Below, piece by piece: positions 59,770-64,000 of a stretch of DNA of 64,000 bases (its first letter is position 1; each line of letters opens with the position of its first letter). Source of the DNA: Sitta carolinensis (lineage: Eukaryota; Chordata; Aves; Passeriformes; Sittidae); assembly GCA_032173965.1 (NCBI GenBank), contig CM063295.1:3844001-3908000 (forward strand). The letters run 5' to 3'. The translations under genes and the position numbers were made by a program. Below the pieces are notes generated by a model that saw nothing but the letters and a program-made list of their open reading frames with translations, was not told where the DNA came from and made no database searches.

Positions 59770-60130
59770 AATGACAAATCCTTAGGCACAGCTATAAAAC
59801 ATACAGATCAGTAGCAGAGAGCCATAAGAATATATTGACTGTGGCTCAAACTCATCAGAGAAGATTGATCAATCCAGCTGACTTGCATTAATTGTGAAAT
59901 AGAAGGAATGCCGCGATCAATGATAGGCATGAAAGTGCAGCGGTAATGATGCCACATCCAGCTAATCCAATAATGGAGAACCTGATGGATAGCATATTGG
60001 AATTCCACTGCTCGGGCCCCTGTCACAATAAAGTATATCCTGCAATTATGGAGAAAAATCAAGCAGGCAGCAGTGGAGGCAGCCTAATGGGGCAGTGGCG
60101 CAGTCGCTTTGCTGATTAAACACCCCCGTA
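59770..60130. promoter_or_regulatory. Strongest candidate conserved noncoding element
   Basis: Unique block with close-packed transcription-factor-like cores: TTGATCAATCC, TTGCATTAATTGTG, GCGATCAATGATAGG, GCGGTAATGATGCC, CAGCTAATCCAATAATGG, CACAATAAAG, GCAATTATGG and GCTGATTAAAC. CpG dinucleotides survive in AT-rich surroundings (near 59912, 59914, 59940, 60014, 60099, 60105). No repeat family or splice-framed exon is visible; the 84-codon minus frame (59808-60062) has no domain. A developmental enhancer or ultraconserved element is the best reading, by inference. Confidence 0.45.
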
Positions 60131-62837
60131 AGTGGCACTCCAACGCTGCAACTCGGCTGGGCTCTGAAAGGGAATCCTTAAATTCAGGGGAAACTGTGTT
60201 TTAATGGAAGCCAACTGTGAAGAGTAAGATCTCCAGTGAATGTGGGCATTTGAGCACAGGTCACTGGTCTCTGGCTGTTGGCCACGAGGAGAAAGGACCA
60301 TTGCTGGGTTGTGAGCCACCAGCCACCTGTGCTGCAGTCAGTCTGGGTTTAGAAAGGCTTAAACACCTGATGAGAAAAATAATACTTGTAACAGACCTGT
60401 GGAGAATTCCAATTTAGTGAACTTCTGCCCATGTTTGCCTACGGTTACTAATTTCAGTCTGGTCAGTGTTAGGTGTTGATTGGAGGAAGAATAGATTTTT
60501 AGTAATGTAAGTACAGCCAGACCTGTGGCTGCAGTTCAGATTCAGTGGTCATCTACTTATTATAAAACCAGCCTGAATCCTCTCCAAAATACAGCATCTG
60601 TCACATTAAGGACTGAGTTCTTCAGTTCTTATTAAATATTTACTTTCCTACTATTACTTTTATACTGATACCTAATTTTTATTGTGATGCTTTATCTCAT
60701 GAGCCTGCTCATTGTCATTTTGACTCGACTTTGCTGTTGGCTTGACTTGTCAGGCCCCAGCTTTGTGTCAGGAGGCTGCAGGGGCCATGCAGGAGCCCCT
60801 TGGCAGTGGCTGTTTAAGGGAGGTGTGTCTCCTGCACCTTCCTGGGACACAGGGTTCTTCCAGCTGCTCTTGGAAAGGACCTCTGGGAGCTGCAGAGGAG
60901 CCATCTCTGTTTTCTTCACCTTACCCCTTGGCAGCAGTACTTCTCAAATATCTGTTTGTGTTGGGGTGATGAATGACTGACCCTGGAGCTGCTCAGCATT
61001 CAGGGCACCCAGGGGCTGTTGTTTCTGGGGCTTTGAGCAATCCACAAATGGTGGCTGCCTCACCACTGAGAAGCACTGAGCCCTGTGGATCACTGCATTG
61101 CCTTCTGGAAATCATTGACTGCTTTAATTCCAGTTCTGGATGGAAATTTTTATGTTTCAGCTGTAGAAATTTGTCATTTTTCAGATAAAAATGTTTGTGC
61201 ATAAAATGGACTGAGGTTTTGATTCTTCACAGGTCTTGAAACTCTTCAATAGAACCTGGCTCTGTTTCTACGTGCAAATCTAGGGGGTCTTCATGAACAA
61301 AGTCACTTTGCTGCTCTCACTGGGCTTTTTTCCTTTGAAAAAGTTGTTGAGGCAGAGAAGCTGAGGGAGAATTATTTCAGCAAACAGCAAGCAAACTAAA
61401 ATATTGGTGTTCCTGTTGAAGTGTGCTGGTAACAACAGTCATGACAGCTTAGGGGCTCTGCATGCCTTGCTGAAGCCTCTGTGGCTGGAGCATCAGCTGG
61501 GCTGTGTGCAGGAGCTGTGCAGCCAGCCCAGCAGTGCCCTGCTGCACAAAGGACAGCACTTGGAGGCTGCAGCTCCCATCTTCTGTTTCCCTCTCAGTGC
61601 AGTGTAGTTTCCCCAGTGTTGTGGGGAAATGATCAGCCAGTGTTTGCATGGGGCTTCTCTTCTTCCTCCCTAATGTTGATTATACCTGTGGAGGCTGAAG
61701 GGACAAAAGAAATAAGACTCCTTCCATGGTTACAGTGTGAGTGCAGGGAGGAAATTAATGAGATCATTTATCCGAAGGGATCTAAGTATTCCAAAGTGTT
61801 TGTTTTCAATAGAAAAAAATAATTAAATACTAGACTAATAAGTGATCAATAAGTCCTGAAATTGTTTTCAGGCTGCTTAAGTGAGCTGACAACAAAGACT
61901 GTATCTTTCTGTTTCTTTGCAAGTAGAAAATAGAATTCACATTCTTCAGGGTTTTTTCCTTTAAAAGGACTGCAGTACAACCAAAATAAAAGTTGTCCAA
62001 GTTGTAAATGTAATACCACCATCCTGGGTGTTAATAGCATCTCTCTCTGTGAGGAATAGCCTGATACAGTGTGTGTTTTCTAAACTTACTTTTGATTTTG
62101 TGAAGTGTTAACAGCTCGTTTTACACCTCCCATCATTGGAGTAATAATAAAGAGAAGGCCACTGCAGACTCTGTGATGGTAGCTAATTGCTATGGAACAA
62201 ACCCTGGCCTTCTCTGAGACTTTGTTCATTTCTTTTGTCCACCAGGGAATAATTTTAATACATGAAAAAAACTGTATTCAAGTTATGTTCCAGCAGTAAA
62301 TGAGATCTACTTACTTCTTTCCAGAACAATTAATTTCAAGCCAGCCTATGTTAAAGAAAGTACTGAGCAGTGTGTTTTATAATTGCTGGAGAGCTGTACA
62401 TGCAATATTAGAATCGAAATATTGGGTTTCTTTTCAAGTTTTGAATAATCCCAGTAGACTTGCAAGCTGCTATGAATAATTCTGTAAAGTCTAAGTGAAA
62501 GAGTTCAGATATTTTCCCTTCTCTCTTTGAGATTACTGTAGTTATTTGAGGCAAAAAGGCAAAACACCTCAATATTATGGAAAATGAAGATACTTTAAGA
62601 CTGAAATAATAATGGATAGCCAGAAGGCATTGGTTGAAACAGACTCCTGCAATTTTTATTTTTTTTTTAATGTTTTTTCCCCTCTCAAATAAGTTGTTAG
62701 ATGCCACCAGTCATCTGTGAAGTTACAACAGGGTATCTTCATAAGAGAGGAACTTCTGTAAAGGCTTCCCCTGGCTGCCAGCAGTTTAACATCATTTCAC
62801 AGGTGTGTGTGAATCCTCTCAGACACCCCTGAACAGA
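60131..62837. other. Unique sequence without a gene
   Basis: GC-richer patches at 60740-61080 and 61440-61620 have frames on both strands up to 113 codons with no domain. Around 62105-62300 lies a unique AT-rich block (TTGGAGTAATAATAAAG, GTAGCTAATTGCTATGG) that might be conserved noncoding DNA. No mobile element recognised before 62838. Confidence 0.4.
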
Positions 62838-63086
62838 GGCAGGACAGGAGGAATGGCTTTAAACTCTGAGGGCTGAGCTAGGTGAGATTTTAGGAGGGAA
62901 TTATTCCCTGGGAGGATGGCAGCCCTGGCACAGGGTGCCCAGAGCAGCTGTGGCTGCCCCTGGATCCCTGGCAGTGCCCAAGGCCAGGCTGGACAGTTTG
63001 GAGCAGCCTGGGATGGTGGGAGGGGTCCCTGCCCTGGGACTGGGTGATCTCTGAGGTCCCTTCCAACCCAAACCGTTCAGTGATTA
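62838..63086 (+). mobile_element. CR1 LINE 3' end, plus strand
   Basis: Clear avian CR1 tail: AGGAGGAATGGCTTTAAACT, GGAATTATTCCCTGGGAGG, GGCACAGGGTGCCCAGAG, CCAAGGCCAGGCTGGAC, and the terminal GGTGATCTCTGAGGTCCC and TTCCAACCCAAACCGTTC. It ends near TTCAGTGATTATTTG, a decayed version of the ATTCTATG 3' repeats. 5'-truncated, as is normal for CR1, and noncoding. The copy keeps the family's motifs well, so it is among the younger CR1 pieces here. Confidence 0.92.
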
Positions 63087-64000
63087 TTTGTGGTACCTGC
63101 AATGAAGTATTTTAGAACCCTTGCAGTACCTTTTTTTGTGGTATTTTTTATGGTGTTTTGTTTTGGTTTTCCCTTACCGTTCATTTTTCACCTATAGCTA
63201 AATCTTAGTGCATGGCACATAGAGCTGGGCAGGGAAGAGCCATGCTTTTTCCATGGGAATCTGGTTGTTCCATGGAACTGCACTGGCAAGGTGCTGCTGC
63301 TCTGCTTGTCTTGCAGTGTCACTGCCTCTGCTGATTTCTGTTGTGCTCTTGAACTAAAACTTGTAATGCAGATGGTGACCCTGGAAGGTCTTACAAACTT
63401 GCAAGTGCTTTAAAAGGTGTTAATGCTTTTCCCCAGGAAAAGAGAGGGGAATTTTAACCTCCTCCAAAGGATTGTTTCATCTGTAATTAGTAGAAGCAAG
63501 ATCATACAAATACAGAAATCGGTGAGCTAATTGCAGTAGTCTGGCAATGAGGGACTCTACTGGGATCAATTAACATGATCTAGATATTAAAGGAAAGCAG
63601 AATGTTCCCTCTTTTTTCCCCTCCTATGATTTGCCACATTTGCCTCTTAAATACAGACTCTTGCAAGGTAAAAAAAGAAAGGGTTGGCTTTTTTTTTTTT
63701 TTTTTAATATTTCCAGAGCAATAAAAGTCATCATGATGATCTTCAGTTCTGCTGACATCCTGCTTGTTTCTTTTAGAGCTGAGGCCAAGTGTCAGGCACA
63801 GCTGGGCACTGCTGGGAAGGGTTGCTGAATGGTGGTCCAACTTTTTTGGTATTTAACAGCAGAATTGCTCTCCTGTTGAAACAGGCTCTGATTCTTAAGC
63901 TCAGTACATTCTGGTACATATTTATGGAGGTTTTGCACTATGTATTTGTGTTGTGGGATGCCCTTAGACCTAGGCAGAGGTGGTTAAGATATGATTTTGC
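63087..64000. other. Unique sequence to window end, no gene
   Basis: Around 63470-63600 an AT-rich unique block (CTGTAATTAGTAG, GAGCTAATTGCAG, GATCAATTAACATG) could be conserved noncoding DNA. A 17-base T run lies at 63690-63706. No exon or RNA gene recognised. Confidence 0.4.

Noticed and set aside
1..64000. tRNA, rRNA, microRNA or riboswitch genes
   Set aside because: No tRNA A/B-box pair with cloverleaf, no rRNA core and no convincing hairpin precursor was noticed on reading. A covariance-model scan was not possible here.

Overview
The window looks like a gene-poor stretch of bird nuclear DNA, most likely from a songbird. No protein-coding gene, rRNA or tRNA gene can be supported. The bird assignment rests on CR1 LINE 3' ends (clearest at 62838-63086, with weaker pieces at 36565-36935 and 49612-49656) and on several ERV-type long terminal repeats (LTRs) of a style I associate with passerine genomes. 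The family and order assignments come from memory of such repeats, not from a database search. The open reading frames present are short, lack recognisable domains, and fall on LTRs, tandem arrays or AT-rich unique DNA.

Layout. 0-9 kb: AT-rich unique DNA with four LTR copies, all on the minus strand (767-1202, 2660-2922, 6088-6430, 8725-9073). 9.07-9.91 kb: a minisatellite that starts exactly at an LTR terminus and has a ~65-bp higher-order period. 10-20 kb: unique AT-rich DNA with very long A/T homopolymers, a perfect 58-bp tandem duplication (14909-15024) and an intact LTR-like element at 15806-16235 with a perfect 6-bp target duplication and unusually long inverted ends. 20.30-21.66 kb: a large 18-20 bp minisatellite with an internal 540-bp duplication. 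25.0 kb: another LTR fragment. 26.93-27.46 kb: a third minisatellite. 27-42 kb: unique DNA with poly-A runs, a CR1 fragment and blocks that look like conserved noncoding DNA. 42.5-55.1 kb: three more minus-strand LTRs (42507-42843, 51977-52434, 54739-55137), one weaker LTR candidate (43481-43835) and a small minisatellite (46588-46752). 55-64 kb: mostly unique DNA, including the best candidate conserved noncoding element (59770-60130), and a CR1 3' end.

No operons or gene systems exist here to work together. The likely function, if any, is regulatory: several blocks rich in homeodomain-like TAAT cores and retaining CpG in an AT-rich setting resemble the conserved noncoding elements of vertebrate gene deserts or long introns. 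Most LTRs lie on the minus strand, which would fit an intron of a plus-strand gene but does not prove it. I found no convincing evidence for a new biological system. The most unusual objects are the long-armed LTR at 15.8 kb and the higher-order structure of the minisatellites.
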